Source: Salminus brasiliensis (lineage: Eukaryota > Chordata > Actinopteri > Characiformes > Bryconidae). From it: DNA of 64,000 bases. Position numbers and translations under genes: made by a program. Within the stretch, counting starts at the first letter, position 1. Every line of letters begins with the position of its first letter. Where the stretch lies: positions 35,481,842 to 35,545,841 of the forward strand of contig NC_132880.1 of NCBI RefSeq assembly GCF_030463535.1, written 5' to 3'. The notes below the pieces were generated by a model that was not told the DNA's origin, did not search any database, and saw only the letters and a program-made list of their open reading frames with translations. Shown here in pieces: positions 20,824-34,100 of this stretch.

Positions 20824-21882
20824 TTTGGAAACTAAACAGCAGAGGCGCTAGAATGTGGTGGCCTCACTTTTGAGAGGGGTTGCGTTGTCCATGCTTTCTA
20901 CAGTCATTGTGAACCGTTTTGCTGTGTTTTATTAGGCAAGAGAATTCACATCATGGCTGCTTGGCAGACTTGTGAGAAATGAAAGGCTAATTTTTTAAAA
21001 TGGCAGTCAAAATGCATAGTTTCTCAAATTGAAGATTAATGTTGAGTTTCTGGTTCTCCATGAAATATGGTTTGTTGCAAATATAACATTTTGTGCACTT
21101 TGTAGGTGAACACCGAGGTTTTACCTGCACCTGCAGAGAGCAACACCATTAAGCCCCGTCCTCATGTGCCCCAGGAGGAACCAGCCAAGCAGAATGTTAT
21201 TCCACCTGCCAGTCAGAGTGAGTACTTCAGAAATGGAGTGGTTAATGTTATTTTTAGAACAGTGCACTAGTGAACCTGATTTGCTTTAAGGGTAAATTAA
21301 ATAGCTGGATTATAGTTATTGTTAATGGACGAAAGCTTTCAGAAGATTCAGTACATTTTTCATCATGTGTATGTCACGTGATTTCAGCATACGTAATGTA
21401 TGATGGTCAATGGCTCCTAATTCTCTGCAGTTGTAGTCTCTCCCTTTTATTCATTCCACTCCAAAGTATTGCTTTAAAGAAGCTAGAGTCACCGATTCTA
21501 CTGTAGCTACGGATGGCTTATGAGCAGCCTGCTGTTACAGATGGTTTCATAGGTCTAGGAACGGCATTATTGGCATAAAAAAAAGTTATGGAACTTTTTG
21601 TGCAAACATTTATTAACTCGGCATTGACTGATTTACTTGTTGGATGTAATTAACTTTTCCAGATGTAAAACTTTGTGTACAACTGAATAAATGACTTGAT
21701 AAAAGTTTGATCTTAATACATTAAATGTGTACTAAATCATCTGCAATGCAGTGTGTTCTGTAAAAAGGGAATAAAGCAATCAAACCCATAATGTATATAT
21801 ATTTTTTTCCATAGAAAAAACTGACCAGAATTGGGAACCACCGAAGCAAGTTCAGAAGAAAAAGGCCAGAAGAGAAACATGA
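13986..21882 (+). CDS. MTDH: Metadherin (LYRIC/AEG-1)
   Basis: Twelve coding exons (13986-14351, 15995-16372, 16828-16912, 17564-17722, 17932-17979, 18074-18244, 18861-18938, 19411-19494, 19602-19720, 19811-19933, 21106-21217, 21815-21882) give 596 residues; human MTDH has 582. A single membrane segment spans about residues 48-69 and is followed by basic RRKRR. Conserved blocks include NGRTV, DEGAWETK, the SND1-binding segment SDWNAPAEEWGN with both key tryptophans (W466, W473), a polylysine tract in exon 10 and the C-terminus KKKARRET. The protein is known at the ER, perinuclear region and nucleus, and binds SND1 and RNA. Exon 2 carries a Pro/Gln/Lys-rich insertion with 16 glutamines at residues 208-223, which is absent from human. 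Its acceptor is a NAGNAG site. Confidence 0.97.
15250..15710 (+). mobile_element. Inverted-repeat element, family A copy 2 (near full length)
   Basis: The copy starts at 'tggcaaaagtattgggaca' and ends at 'ggggtgtccacatttagtg', both being the usual ends of this family. It is about 460 bp long and lies in MTDH intron 1. It contains no transposase, so it is non-autonomous. Confidence 0.85.
16080..16350 (+). repeat. Coding CAG/CAA/CCA trinucleotide-rich tract
   Basis: Within MTDH exon 2, 14 uninterrupted CAG codons (16250-16291) are followed by two CAA codons. They are flanked by CCA, CAA and AAA codons encoding a Pro/Gln/Lys mix. A 24-bp unit containing 'catcgccaccaccaaaac' is duplicated at about 16139-16186. 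The reverse strand is also open through the repeat, which is a composition artefact. Confidence 0.93.
18451..18752 (-). mobile_element. Inverted-repeat element, family A copy 3 (reversed)
   Basis: This is a reverse-orientation copy with 'tttgtggacacccctatta' at its left end and 'gggtggtgatcatccaaca' near its right end. It lies in MTDH intron 6. Confidence 0.82.
20780..20826. repeat. (TTTA)n microsatellite
   Basis: A T run leads into about ten TTTA/ATTT units in MTDH intron 10. Confidence 0.9.
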
Positions 21883-24800
21883 GCAACCTTGATATGCAAA
21901 GAATTGACAATGTTTATGCAATAATCTCAGAGTACAGAATTTTATACAGGAAATTTACTGTACAAGTCAAAATTCCAAAAAGCATCAACACTGAGTTGGA
22001 GCAACTCAGCCAAAAAAAATATAAAATGAGTTAAAAATAAAAAAAAAAAATAAAAAATCAAAATACAGCAGAAGAGAGTGATCCAAGGATCAGGAAAACT
22101 ACTTATGTGCACTATGTTACACTGAAGTTTGTAAAGGAATGATCGTCATCCTTGGCATCTCACACACTTTCAGTGCAGCACATGAAAGATTATTTTCCAA
22201 CTGCTACTTTTGCAAACGCTTATATGCCGGAATATGAGATGTTTAATATCGTTTGGGAAATTGCAAATTTTAAGGATGTTTACTTTTTTTTTTTTTTTTT
22301 TTTTTGCTTTCAATTAATTCGTTTTCTGTGGCACTTTTGTACCGCTGAATTGAATTCAGCCGTATTGCAGTGTAGCAGTTAGTGTTAGAAGCCACTGAGA
22401 GGCACTGCGAGTCAGTACGAGTTGTAATGAAGTACTTTGTCATCGGTAGGGGCAGTGAGAGATTGGTATTACTGTATTTTTGTGATCTGGCTTGGAACAA
22501 AACGAGAGTATAAATTACTACAGAGACTTTTCTAACACTAGAACATTTCCTCAGTGCTTTTTCTTTTCTTTTTCTTCTCCCTCCCCCTCCCTTCCGCTTT
22601 CTTTCCTGAGTAAATTTTCCCATGAATCTGTACACACCTTATGAGATGTTTGCATTTTCTAACTTTGTCAACATTTTTGTTTTCCCTCTCTTGCAACCTC
22701 TGTTGTAGAAAAAGCCACGCCATATGTACAGACTTAATAAGGGCTTTTTTCTATAATTCTCTTTAATTGCACTGTGCTGAAGGTTGTAAAAGTCTCTTTT
22801 TCCTTATTTTCTGATCTTGTTGAAATGTGAACGTTTAATTCCTGTTTCATTTTTTTGATATCTTGTAATGAGTAGGTCAAAGTGATTTTAATGGAGAGAG
22901 AATGAGGGATCAGAGATGGTAAGAGCAGCTTTACTTCCATGCTACTTTAAATAGTATCAGTATCAGGAATCTGTTGCCTTAATCTGTTTTTTGTAGTGTA
23001 TGCATCTATCTCTCAATTTCAAGTCTTCTTAACAAGAGGTGTGGAATTATCATCGTTTTATTTCAAGTTTGATGTCAGAGCTGCACTTACTGTTGCACGA
23101 ATCTTAGAACCGTTGTAATTGAATAAGTGTCCAGTTTCTTTGTCTACTCATACAAGTAATACTCTCTGAATAAAGGCTTTAATTGAATGATCATGAAAAT
23201 GGATATCGCTGTGAGCAACGCTGCAGCTTTTGCTAGATTAAAAAAAAAAAAGTTTTTTTTTTGTTTGTTTTTTCCTCCCCTTCTCCTTGTTCTTGTAGGC
23301 TTTGGGCCTTGATTTAAATGCGTCCATATGTGGATTGACTGGGTGTTCATCCCATGGTCATTTTTGTAAACTATGGTAGATCCTGCGTATCTGAGGTACT
23401 CTGGTTTAGAATCAGACACCTGCCTTAGTTTTTCATTAGAGGGGTGACTAAACCGATGTATTTATACCTGTCTCCGGTTTATGGATGATTACTGAAGTCA
23501 ATGCAATATTTCTATGTTGATTTGTTTAAAAAAAAAAGTAAATAAATGAGACATTTGATCATTGTTATTTGATGTGGTGTTTTCAATGCTTTAGGTGAAT
23601 TACAGTAATGGCACCTGATGTAGCCAGAACCGAGACTGAGGATGTTAATCTAATCTCTTGGATTAAAATGACGCCAGCAATGTGATCGTTACGTAGGCAA
23701 CGAAGGTGTGGGTTCAGTTATTTTCCCCCGACAGCTTTTGTCCAGCTTATCGTGACCATTTCCTCCTCAATGTGTTTCCTGAGTCTCGTGTCATGCGTGT
23801 ATTGACTGAGCTCCCATGCCTTTTTGTCATTTCTTTTAGGACTTGTGATGCAGTATTTTATTCAAATCCAGAAAGGCCATTAGTTAATTGTATTTTTCAG
23901 TACAGTTAATGTGTGAGCATAACATCTTTTATTTCTTGTAATCAGTAGTGATGGCAAGTGATTTGTCTGTCACAGCCTTAAATTTGTCAATAAAAACAAG
24001 GTGCAAACACGAAAATCAAACTTGCGCTGATCACAATAAGTGGTGATCATGAGAGCTGTAGTGAAAGCTATAATTAGCTTCTTGCTTTTCTGGATTTCAG
24101 TAGTAATTCCTTTTCAGTCAGTCTCCTGAATCATCCAGCAGTCTGTAGAATGGTTCACTCATTTTGACTGCAGTTTAGTATGTGTTAGCGGCTTTTGCTG
24201 TTGTGCATGTTTAATCTGAGTTTAATGAGCGTTTGGTTTTAAGAGCGTTGAAGGGTTGGGTCCCACTAGAATCACTGTCCTTCTCATTTCTGGGACAAAA
24301 GATGACAAACCAGCATCCATAACAGCTGGTTATTGAGATTAGTCTGTGTCCCATGGACATCATCACATGCCTTAACTGGCAGAGGTCTCCTGGTAATGCA
24401 GCATTTATGCTGTCAGTTCCTACATGTTCTGATTTGTTTGGGTGTTTGCTCTTAGTCATGTCTACATTCTAAACTAAGTTGGCACATTTTGTTTTTATCC
24501 TTATGTGTGTTTATGGTCTTTGTCTTCTAAGGTGACACACTGAAGTGTTCTAAGACTCTGTGTTAAATATAATTATCGAATATATTTATCTTTATTAAAC
24601 ACAAAGTGAGCCAGTTCCACTGCCAAACTGTGAGGTTTGTCAGCAAAAGGAAGCATGAAGTGCTCTTAAATCTGGTAGATGGGTATGCTGACTTTTTGCT
24701 TTTTTTAAAAAAAACATTGGACCCAACCTGCAGAAGAAATGACACTCCAAACTAGCCTGCCTTTTCAGCAATGACCTTTTGTCACTTGCCCTTCTTATGG

Positions 24801-24980
24801 AGGGTGTCAAGTCAGCAGTCTTCCCCATAATTGTGGTTAGGTGTGCTGAACTAGACAGAGATACACTGTACTTATACTGTCTGAATAGTCATTTACTCAA
24901 GCTTAAAAGTGAGGTGCTATTATTTTCATGAGCTAGATGACATACTGGTACAAGTAAAACAAAACAGGTTGAGATCTTCT
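21883..24980. other. MTDH 3'UTR and intergenic DNA
   Basis: Several poly(A) signals follow the MTDH stop: AATAAA at 23169-23174, 23541-23546 and 23989-23994. A long 3'UTR of 1.3-2.1 kb is therefore plausible. The stretch holds T- and A-rich simple sequence at 22281-22305 and 23240-23262 and no recognised coding exon. Confidence 0.55.
23541..23546 (+). terminator. Poly(A) signal of MTDH (candidate)
   Basis: AATAAA is followed by a GT-rich stretch containing 'gatgtggtgttttc', a good downstream element. Other candidates are at 23169 and 23989. Confidence 0.5.
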
Positions 24981-25002
24981 TACATGTAATGAATATAAAC
25001 TA

Positions 25003-25023
25003 TATATATATATATATTTTACA

Positions 25024-25104
<81 letters not shown>
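25003..25104. repeat. Compound (TA)n-(CT)n-(TA)n microsatellite
   Basis: TA repeats, a CT run (about 25028-25056) and a second TA run (to 25104) are followed by a short CA run. The tract abuts the left end of the next transposon. Confidence 0.93.
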
Positions 25105-25106
<2 letters not shown>

Positions 25107-25123
25107 CACCCACACACACATAT

Positions 25124-26192
25124 ACACACTGTGTGCACAATTATTAGGCAAGTGGGTATTTTGACCATATTATTCTTCTTAGGCATAAGGCTTAATGGAT
25201 TTAGTGTGGCCTACGGGGGTCGACACCCTTATATCAGGGTGTGTATAATTAATAGGCAGCTTTTGTCTTTAGGCAAAATGGGCCAAAATAGAGATTTAAC
25301 TGACTCTGAAACGTCTAAAATCACCAACAGTCTCTCAGAGGGATGCAGCACTCTTGAAATTGCTAAGATATTGGGGCGTGATCATAGAACCATCAAACGT
25401 TTTTTTGCAACCCATCATCTTCCAGTTCTGTCATATTCCAGAGCTGCAACCTACCTAGAAGTGCAAAATGTTCAGTGCTCAGAAACATGGCCAAGATATA
25501 GAAGACTGAAACCCGACCACCACTAAAAAAGCATCTAGACTGGTCCAGGAAATATCTGAAGACAGATGAAATGAGAGTGACTCTTGACGGACCAGATGGA
25601 TGGGCTCGTGGCTGGATCAGTAACGGGTACAGAGCTCCTCTTCAAATCAGATGCCAGCAAGGTGGAGGCGGGGTACTGGTATGGGCTGGTATTATTAAAG
25701 ATGGGCTCAAAATCAATTCCCAAGCCTACTGCCAGTTTTTAAAAGACACTTTCTTTAAGCAGTGGTACTGGAGGAAGTGAAGGAAAACAGTACACCTCTC
25801 TGAACAGTGTCTTTGAGGCTGTGGTTGCTGCTGCACAAAAAGCTGATCAAGAAACTGACAGACTCCATTAATGGAAGACTTATTGCTGTTATGCTGAAGG
25901 GTGGCTATATCAGTCACTGATATTTTTTTTATATGTCAGAAATGTTTATGGAAAAGATTTGAGTTGTTTGTTTATAATTCTAATTTCAACAGATGAAAAA
26001 AAAGTGAGATGGGAAAATGTGTGTTTTTCATTTAGCTGCGTAATAATTGTGCACAGTAATAGTTTCCCAATAATTGTACACACATAGATATTCTACTTAG
26101 AAGGCCATAATTGAGGTTTATTAACCGAGAGCACTGTAGTTGGTGATAATCCTCGAAAATAAGGCTTGCCTAAATATTTGTACACACACACA
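25124..26192 (+). mobile_element. Internally deleted Tc1/mariner-like transposon
   Basis: The ends match as inverted repeats: 'tgtgcacaattattaggcaa' at the left (25132) and, read in reverse complement, 'tgtgtacaaatatttaggca' at the right (near 26185). A first open segment, MGQNRDLTDSETSKI to RDHRTIKRFF (25278-25410), resembles a transposase helix-turn-helix. A second (25571-25780), with GGGGVLVWAGIIKDGLK, resembles the DDE domain. A third reads VVAAAQKADQET. The middle is missing and frames shift, so no functional transposase is encoded. Confidence 0.85.
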
Positions 26193-27080
26193 ATATATAT
26201 ATATATCATTTACTAAACACAATGAATTAAAATCACTGAAACCTGAAAATCACTACAACATTCTTTGAACGGTTGAATTAAATCAGGTGTGAGAGTTCAG
26301 GGCTAATTCAGGACCAGAATTGATCACCCCTCCCCTCAAAAAAGTGACTGCATCATTTGAGCTAAAGACAAAAACAAAGCTCTGAATTTGTAAGGTGGTC
26401 CCCACCTTTACAGCACACACTTACTGATGTTTGTGGTTTTAAGCTTATCCAGAAACTTCTATTTTTTTTTCATTTTGAGAATTTCTATTTCTATTTCAAT
26501 TCAATTTCTTTTTTTTTTTGCTGCTGCTGCTGCTGGTGGTGGTGGTTATGTGTACAGGAGCAGGGAAAATCCCCTGATACAGTGACGAAACTGCTGCTCA
26601 TGGTAGCTTAGGGTGACATGGGCCATCTGTTGTCTGCTTTTGCTGCAACCCCACCTCCCTTAACGTTTATCCCAGTCTAAACTAATGCCCTCTAAATATT
26701 AGAGAGTAACTTTAGTGGAAAGATCCCAAATGTAGATGTACCTTCTTTTATATATTTATTTATCCATCACAGGGCAAAAGGTTTCATGTGGTTAAGCGTA
26801 TATCTAAGTAATTGTACCTTACAGTACAAACATACTATAAAGCAATTAATGCAAAATATTTGCATTTACTATATTTAATTAATAGTGTTTTTTAGGTGTG
26901 TTACTGTATTTGAAAAAAAAAAGATTATAATGTCACTGGTGATCAGGCCTAATGCCTGTCAATTCTAATATATTTTAAAGACATTATTCCCCAAAAATCT
27001 AATTTGGGCAATTTCCCCCTAACACACAAATGACCATCGCATGTTTACTTCTTTTGCTTTGTGCCGTGGAGCTACGAGGC
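26193..27080. other. Intergenic DNA with simple repeats
   Basis: Nothing coding is recognised. A short (CTG)n/(GGT)n run is at 26520-26545 and several A/T homopolymers are present. Confidence 0.5.
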
Positions 27081-27089
27081 CTGAAAAAC

Positions 27090-27620
27090 ATTAAAAAAAA
27101 ACAATGCCATTATTAACATATGTCAACATATGGACATTTCCTTCATGGACAGAAATCAGGGCAAGACTCAAGACTCATCTGTCCAAAGCACATTGTTCCA
27201 GTCCAGGTCTTGGTGTAGGTGTTCTCTGGCATGCTTTAGTCTCGCCCTGATGTTTTTTCACAGTAAGGATTTCTTCATTGCACAACTTTGCACTGTCTCT
27301 TTCTGATGGTGTTCTTTGCCATTAACTGTGGCTACGAGAGCTAACTGTGGGTCACATGATCACATTTTAGGATAGTAGGAGACTTCTTTACACATCTTAA
27401 GATCCACTGTTGGGCTGAACTTGCTAGGACAGCCTGACCAGGCCATGTCGGCAGTGTCACTTGTAAATATTTGGCGGACAGCGGAACGACTGATTCCTAA
27501 GTGTTCGGAGATCTCTTTAAACACCCTCTCTTCACATCTGCATCTACAACCTTCTTTCTCTTCTTTTCTGATGGCTTCAGAAAGCTGTCCATATGTTAAA
27601 GATCTGGCTGTCCACACAAC
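27090..27620 (-). mobile_element. Tc1-like transposase remnant
   Basis: On the minus strand, 27360-27617 encodes a helix-turn-helix-like segment (EERVFKEISEHLGISRSAVRQIF) typical of Tc1 transposase N-termini. At 27150-27240 the reverse complement carries a decayed DDE-region segment (the 'LWTDE' neighbourhood). The region between is deleted. It is a different lineage from the element at 25124. Confidence 0.7.
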
Positions 27621-27899
27621 AAAACTCTATAAACAGGGTTCATTTCCAACTGTGATTGCAGAAGCGGGTCAATATGCAGTCATGTATAGCAACACTTTAT
27701 TTTTTTATGATTTATTTATTTTGTAATAATAATAATACTGTATTTATTTAGCTATTTTTCTCTGGTCTTTCTTTGTTCTCTTTCTTCTGTGTATTAGACC
27801 TGAACATTTCTTTAGGCTAAATGAAGATCACTGATTGGCTGTTGTAGAAGATCACTGATTGGTTGGCTGACTGTATTAGCTAGGTGCCACCCTCCCCCC

Positions 27900-28169
27900 A
27901 CCGTCCAGTAGTGCCCTCTGCGGTCACGTGGTAAGCTGAGCCGAGCCGAGCCGAGCTGCGTTAGAGCCTCTGGAGCTGTTTATTGCTGTTAGTGCTGCAT
28001 AACGGAGGAGAGGCGCAGCCCGGAGCAGAAGACGACGACGACGACGACGACAACGAAGTAGACGGAGGCGAATAAAGAGGAGAAAGAGAAGAGGAACAGC
28101 TCCCTGCGGCGTCTCCATTTCGTCCTAAACATTCATACATGCGATAGCTGCGCTCTCTGAGACGGAAAG
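27900..28169 (+). promoter_or_regulatory. LAPTM4B promoter / 5'UTR region
   Basis: GC content rises here. A (GAGCC)n run lies at 27938-27956 and a (GAC)n run at 28031-28050. An in-frame TGA at 28158-28160 sits four codons before the LAPTM4B ATG. That supports the chosen start and rules out a long N-terminal extension in this reading frame and exon. Confidence 0.6.
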
Positions 28170-31100
28170 ATGATTTCGCCGTGGGACAGATGGTACACGA
28201 CGAGCTGCTGCCTCTGCTGTCACGTCCGGACGGGCACCATTATCCTGGGCGTTTGGTACATGGTAAGTAAACGACGGGGTTTCCCACTATTCAGCAAACA
28301 AGCCATTCATCAGTCATTTATATTCTAAGCCAGATTTGGGGCAGCGTTGTATGAAGCCTCTGTTCACTGCCCTCTGATGGAGGTTTAGATTTCCACAACA
28401 ACTGCTGCGGACAAAGCTGAAGCTGACCTTTTAATTCGAATTGTACGATCCGCATTAAACAGCAGCAGTTCCGTTCTGGCGCCTCGAGTTCGAAGCTACG
28501 GTTTAAGGTGGAGCGAAAAATTCGAATTCATACGAATTCAGTTTTGTGTGCAGACTGCAGTGAAGAGGCACAGGATGGAACTGCTCGATTCGAATTAAAA
28601 GAACCGACTCCAGCCTCGTCTGCTGTTCAGAAGCGTGGATTTGGAAATCGAGGCAAACCCAGTACACTTTAATGCGGTGTGTTCCTGCACGGCTAGTTCT
28701 GGTTGTGACCCCCTCGTTCAGGCTTAGTTTAGAAAGCTTACTTGTATTTAAAATGGCATCATAATCAAGTCAAATCCTTCACCTCCTACCTAAATCTGTG
28801 ACTGGAGTGAGCTGGAGGGAACTTAAAAAAGGTGGAAATAATATTACATTAAATTTACATCAATAAAATCATTGTGTCTGAATAACACAATGACCTAAAA
28901 ACTGCTGAGACCACCTTTGTGAAGCAAGCAGGCAGGCAGGCAGACAGGCAGGCAGGCAGGCACACACCCCAAAACACAGCACTGGATTTCAGACAGTGCT
29001 GCATTTTTAGATCAGGAGTCTTCATCACGTAAGGAGGTCTGGCAAAGGTCAGATAGTTCTGACCGGTTTGGTTGGTTTGGCCGAAGCTGGTGGAGCTGTC
29101 CAACATTTCAGCTTCTTCTGTAGAGAGCAAAGCAGACTGGCCAGCTTAATCCAGTTCATTCACAGCATCCCCTTCTGTGTTCTTTCAGAAGGAGGTGGTC
29201 ACTTATTTTCAGTCATTAGGGCTCATAGCACGGAAAGGGACATTTCTTCACTTTCTTTGGAGTTTGATGTAGTATGAGACCGTTGTTTCTTAATGTTTTA
29301 CAATCTACAAACCCCCTAGTCTGTGCTGTTCATATGTGGACACAAAGCTGAATTCATTTATATTTATGTCAAGAAAAACACATCATTTACACCTTTGCAT
29401 GTGTATATTATATTATATCATGTATATTATTATATATGTTTCACCAGTATTTTCTAAGTATTAACAATGCATAAAAGATATTGTGTATCATGCTAACATG
29501 ATATCATCATATTGCACACCCCTTTATACATAACTAACCTTGTATCTCCATTTTTTCTGAATCTGGCAGTTGTTTTTTACATTCTGTCAAATGATTGGAC
29601 CAGTGGAAATGCTCCAAAATTACAGAGTAAAATCTTTGTACAGTGACTTTCATTAAAGGTTAAGAGGATTTTTTTTCCTTTTCATGTAAAGTTGCTATTT
29701 TGGAGATACAAGGTTTAAGGCTTTACCTATATCTGTAGCAGTTTAACTTCACCCATTCATTTTAAGGTTATAAGGAGTGTTTCAGTCCACATTGCCCTTT
29801 AAGGGGCAGTGTTAGCGTAGTGGATAGAACACTGTGTTATTGATGACAGGGTTGTGGGTTTGATACCGAGGTTCGCCATGCTGCCCAGGCTCTCTCTGAT
29901 CCGCGCCCATGAAGGCTGCTCACCACTGTGGGGGTGTATCACTGTGTGTGTGTGTGGGCCAAATTCCATCTGTGTCCAACACAAATGGTGAATGTGGTGG
30001 TCTTTGACTTTGTCTCTTTTTGAACAACAGACAATACACAGCAGCCAATCAAAATTGCTTATATGAGTCTAAAAGGCACAATAACAAAACCTGGGGATGA
30101 AGAAAAGCTGGAAATTAATGTCAAAATATTTTTGGCACAAATGTTATAGAATATACACGCTGCATCTGTGAACTCCTCAAATCTACCTTTTTTATATGGT
30201 TTTATGATATTTATGCTATGTCTTCATGTTTGAGTGAGCGGGGACAGAAAGCAGATGGGTAAAAGAAGATTGATGATAGTAGGTTTAAACTTTCACATAT
30301 GAGGGTTTGTGTCACCATCAGTATCAGACTCTGGGACACCAATGACGTTTTATTCATATGTAGGTCACCTTTAATTTTTGTAATTATTTTGATATTTAGA
30401 TTCTGCAGATTAACCAGACTTCCTGATTCCCCTTTTCCCCATGCAGCTCATCAATGCAGTGGTTCTCCTAATCCTGCTGTCTGCTCTAAATGACCCAGTC
30501 CAGTACCACTACCACCTCACTAGTGCTGAACTTGGCACAGATTTGGACGTCATGGACGATGCAAGTAAGTTCAAACTTATCAAACCTAAACATCAAAATC
30601 TAATGCTGCTGTCTCACTTTTTTTTGACTGAGCTGTAATAGAGGTTAGTGCTACAAATCGTACATTTCTTTGCTGTAATACCAAAACCTTGTATCTCCAA
30701 AATAGTAAGTTTACAAGAGAAGGAAAACACCTTTTTAACTTTTAAGATTTTACTTCATGTCACTTTGGAGCATTTCTTTTGGTTCGTTCATCAAATGTGA
30801 CACTATGTAGAGTCTACACAGGGAGGCGAATATAGCATTAGAAGCAAGTCTTGCCCACGCCTCTTAATGGTGTAGCGTGGTGTGCTCTTCTCCATAGTCT
30901 GCCAAAGGAAGGTGGTGGTGTTACCCGCTAGGCTACACCAACCACTTCATACATCTTGGTAAAATTACAAAGATCCAGCTGAGCTTAGTGAGCTCAGTGA
31001 GTTCAAGGTCTAGTGCCGACGTATATTAAATTAGTGATATAATGTAAAGTTCGATCATTTTTTGATAAATTTAATTTACTTTTGTGCCTAGTAATGTTTG

Positions 31101-34100
31101 TCATATTTCCAAAAAAAAAAACAAAAAAAAACAAATCCTGAATAATAAAGGGAAGTAGCTTTCCAACAACCATTGGTACATACAGTCCTTATAAAAAGTG
31201 TCCATCCTTCGAATGTTTCCCTCTTTTTTATTGCTTTTAGAAATGCAATCATGGTCAGTATAATAAAAAATGGCAATTAAGTAAAATATATAATGTAAAA
31301 AAAAGGGCCGGCATAAATATTCACCCTTTAAAGTGACTGACCTAATTCAACAGAGGTCCAGGCAATTGGTGCTAGTAGTCTCACAATTAGTGAAATGGAG
31401 GTCACCTGAGCGCAGTGAATGTGTCGTAGCTTACAGACACCTGTCTGGAAAGTCCAGTCACTGGTTAATCAGTATTCTTGGCTACACCATGAAGATAAAA
31501 GAACCTGAACACCCTCTGGAGTTCAGTTAAAGAAATGGAAGGAATATGGCACATGTGTACATCTGCCACAAACAAAGAGACCATGCAAGAAGGAGAGTAG
31601 TGAGGGAGCCCACCAAGACACCTATAACTACTGTAGTAGTTGCAGGGTATTCAATATTCAGTTCTGAATTTAGATTATTTATCAGTTATTATTGAGTGGA
31701 TGTGTGAAAGATGAAATAATATATTTAAGAAAATAAACCCCTAAATGATGTATAACAATAAAGTAGCTGCAGCTTTAAGGACAGGTGTTTATCACTGTTT
31801 GAGATGATCAATTATTTTAGTTTGTTATATAAGCAATTTCAAATACTTTTATGATAAAAAGAAGAAGAAAGTATGTCTTCTACACTGTAAAAATGCGACA
31901 TGCATAGATGTGTTTTGATATTCTTAAGTGCATAATTAATAAAATATATTAAGTTGCCACAGTTATTACAACAAGTAAGTAACCCGAAAGACTAAAGTGT
32001 GTTAATGAAATACCTCAAACAGCCATAACATTAATGCCAAATCTGACCATTTGAGGCATGTGCTCCACAAGACCTCTGAAGGCATCCTGTGGTATCTGGC
32101 ACAAAGACATTAGCAGCAATTCCATTACGTCCTAGACGTTTAGGTGGAGATCTCCATTGATGGCATTAATGAGCCTTAGGTGCACATGACCCTTTGTTGG
32201 ACCACTTTTGGTATGCATACCAGAAAGAAACCCACAAGACCTTCTTTGACTCAGTTGTCTAGCCATTCGCAATTTGACCTTGACAGATTTACGTCTCCTG
32301 TCAGTGGTGCTAATGCCAATTAGCTAGAGTGACATTTCCCTAAAGCACAGCAGTTTGGGCTGTAGTTGAGTTGGCCAGAGTGCAGTGGGCAGACGCAGGA
32401 TCAGATGGTTAGGAGGATCTGATCGCAGAGGCGTATCTTTAAAGATATATTTCACACAGCTTCAGTCAGCACTTGTTGTTTTTAAATGTTTTACATAAAT
32501 CAGTTTGTAAAAAACTGAATTCTTCTTCACCACCTTTTGAATTAATGTTTGGTTTAATTTAGGGTTGACCCGAGCTGTGTAAGTACAAGATAGATAGATA
32601 GAGATAATGCTGTAATTTTGTGCCAAGATTTACCTGATGGCGTCAGGCTTCATGATGCTCGCTCATAATCCTAAATGAAGGGTATTTCAGTAATCCTTGT
32701 AATCCCTGGTTGTGTCAGGCGGTAGTTTCAGATGTGAAAATTGTGTAGATTAGGAGAAAACGCAGCACTTTAGGCGAAAATTCATCCGCAGGCTGAAGTG
32801 CTCTTGGTGTTTTAATAGGTGTGGCCATATAAATCACTCATTTTAGCTGAAGATAAGTGTTACAGGCAAAGTTTTGGCAGTGTGTACTTTTAGTTCTGTA
32901 TTTAAAGCTGTGTTTCTTGTTTTTCTGTGCATTTACATATCGCTGCTGTCCAATGAAAACCATGTATCTCCATTTTTGTCTACATGGTCTGAACTCTGTA
33001 GCTGCTCTGTACCCTGTGTGAATAATTCTAGATGAAATACTTCTTGTATAATACTGCTCCTGTAAAGTCACCATAATGGAGTGACGAAATGTAGATTTGT
33101 GCTCTTAACTGGAGTTTGTGAAGATTGTTTTTAAGTAAATCAAAAGACAGAGAGATGAACAGAAAGACTCCCTCATCACAGAACAAAGAGTGCTTTGTTG
33201 AGAGTAGGGGATTCTGTTAATTCTGTCAGTAAACCTCCTTCAGGTTCTAGTAAAGTTGTGCAACAACATGGTTACAGTTTTTTATTCAAATGATTGAAAT
33301 CTACCACAATGTCAAACCAGTATTGTAAATCAGATTGAAACCCTATCTACACCTATAATATATAAATAATAATAATAATAATAATAATAAAAACATAAAA
33401 CAAGCTTGAAAACAGCTGTCTTTGTTAAAGAGGGTTATTGGTTGCTCTTCATAGTTTTCTGTGGGAACTGAATCTGAATTTTGATTCTAATGTCTGTAAC
33501 TATTCCCTTCACAGACATGTGCATTGCTGCAGCAATTTCCCTACTGATGATTCTGATCTGTGGGATGGCAACCTACGGTGCTTATAAGGTATTGCTACAA
33601 TTGTTAAGATGGATAAAAATTAATAATAATAACCTAGTGACAGCAAAATATATTTTTACAGCTGTATATCTGCATGCAATACTGCAGATACGTATTTACA
33701 TCACCACATTTCTGTAATTGAAAAGCAGCACAATCACCACTGGGCTCTAATCACAGCAAATCATGCTGCTTTAGCCTCAGTGTTTTCTCAGTTTGTCTTA
33801 TGTGAACAAGGATCCTTTAAAGCCATTGAAAGGAAATCAGTGTATGTTGAAGCAAATATTTATTTTTTACATTTGTGTAGAAACAAAATTCTGTCAATCA
33901 AAATGAGGTAGTAGTTTGCATTGTTCTGTACATTTAGTCAGGTGCACAAACATCTGGTGTGGTGCTCGTGGGCATTACAGATTTATCGATGAAAGGCTAC
34001 GTTCAAATTGCCAGGCTGACTTTTCCAGAGCTGTGTGGATATGTCAAATCTGATCTTTTCAAATCAGATTTGAGTCACCTATATATGTGGTCCTAGATTG

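Noticed and set aside
29803-29875. Functional tRNA gene
   Set aside because: The A and B boxes are present, but the anticodon stem-loop and acceptor pairing are not convincing and a SINE body follows.
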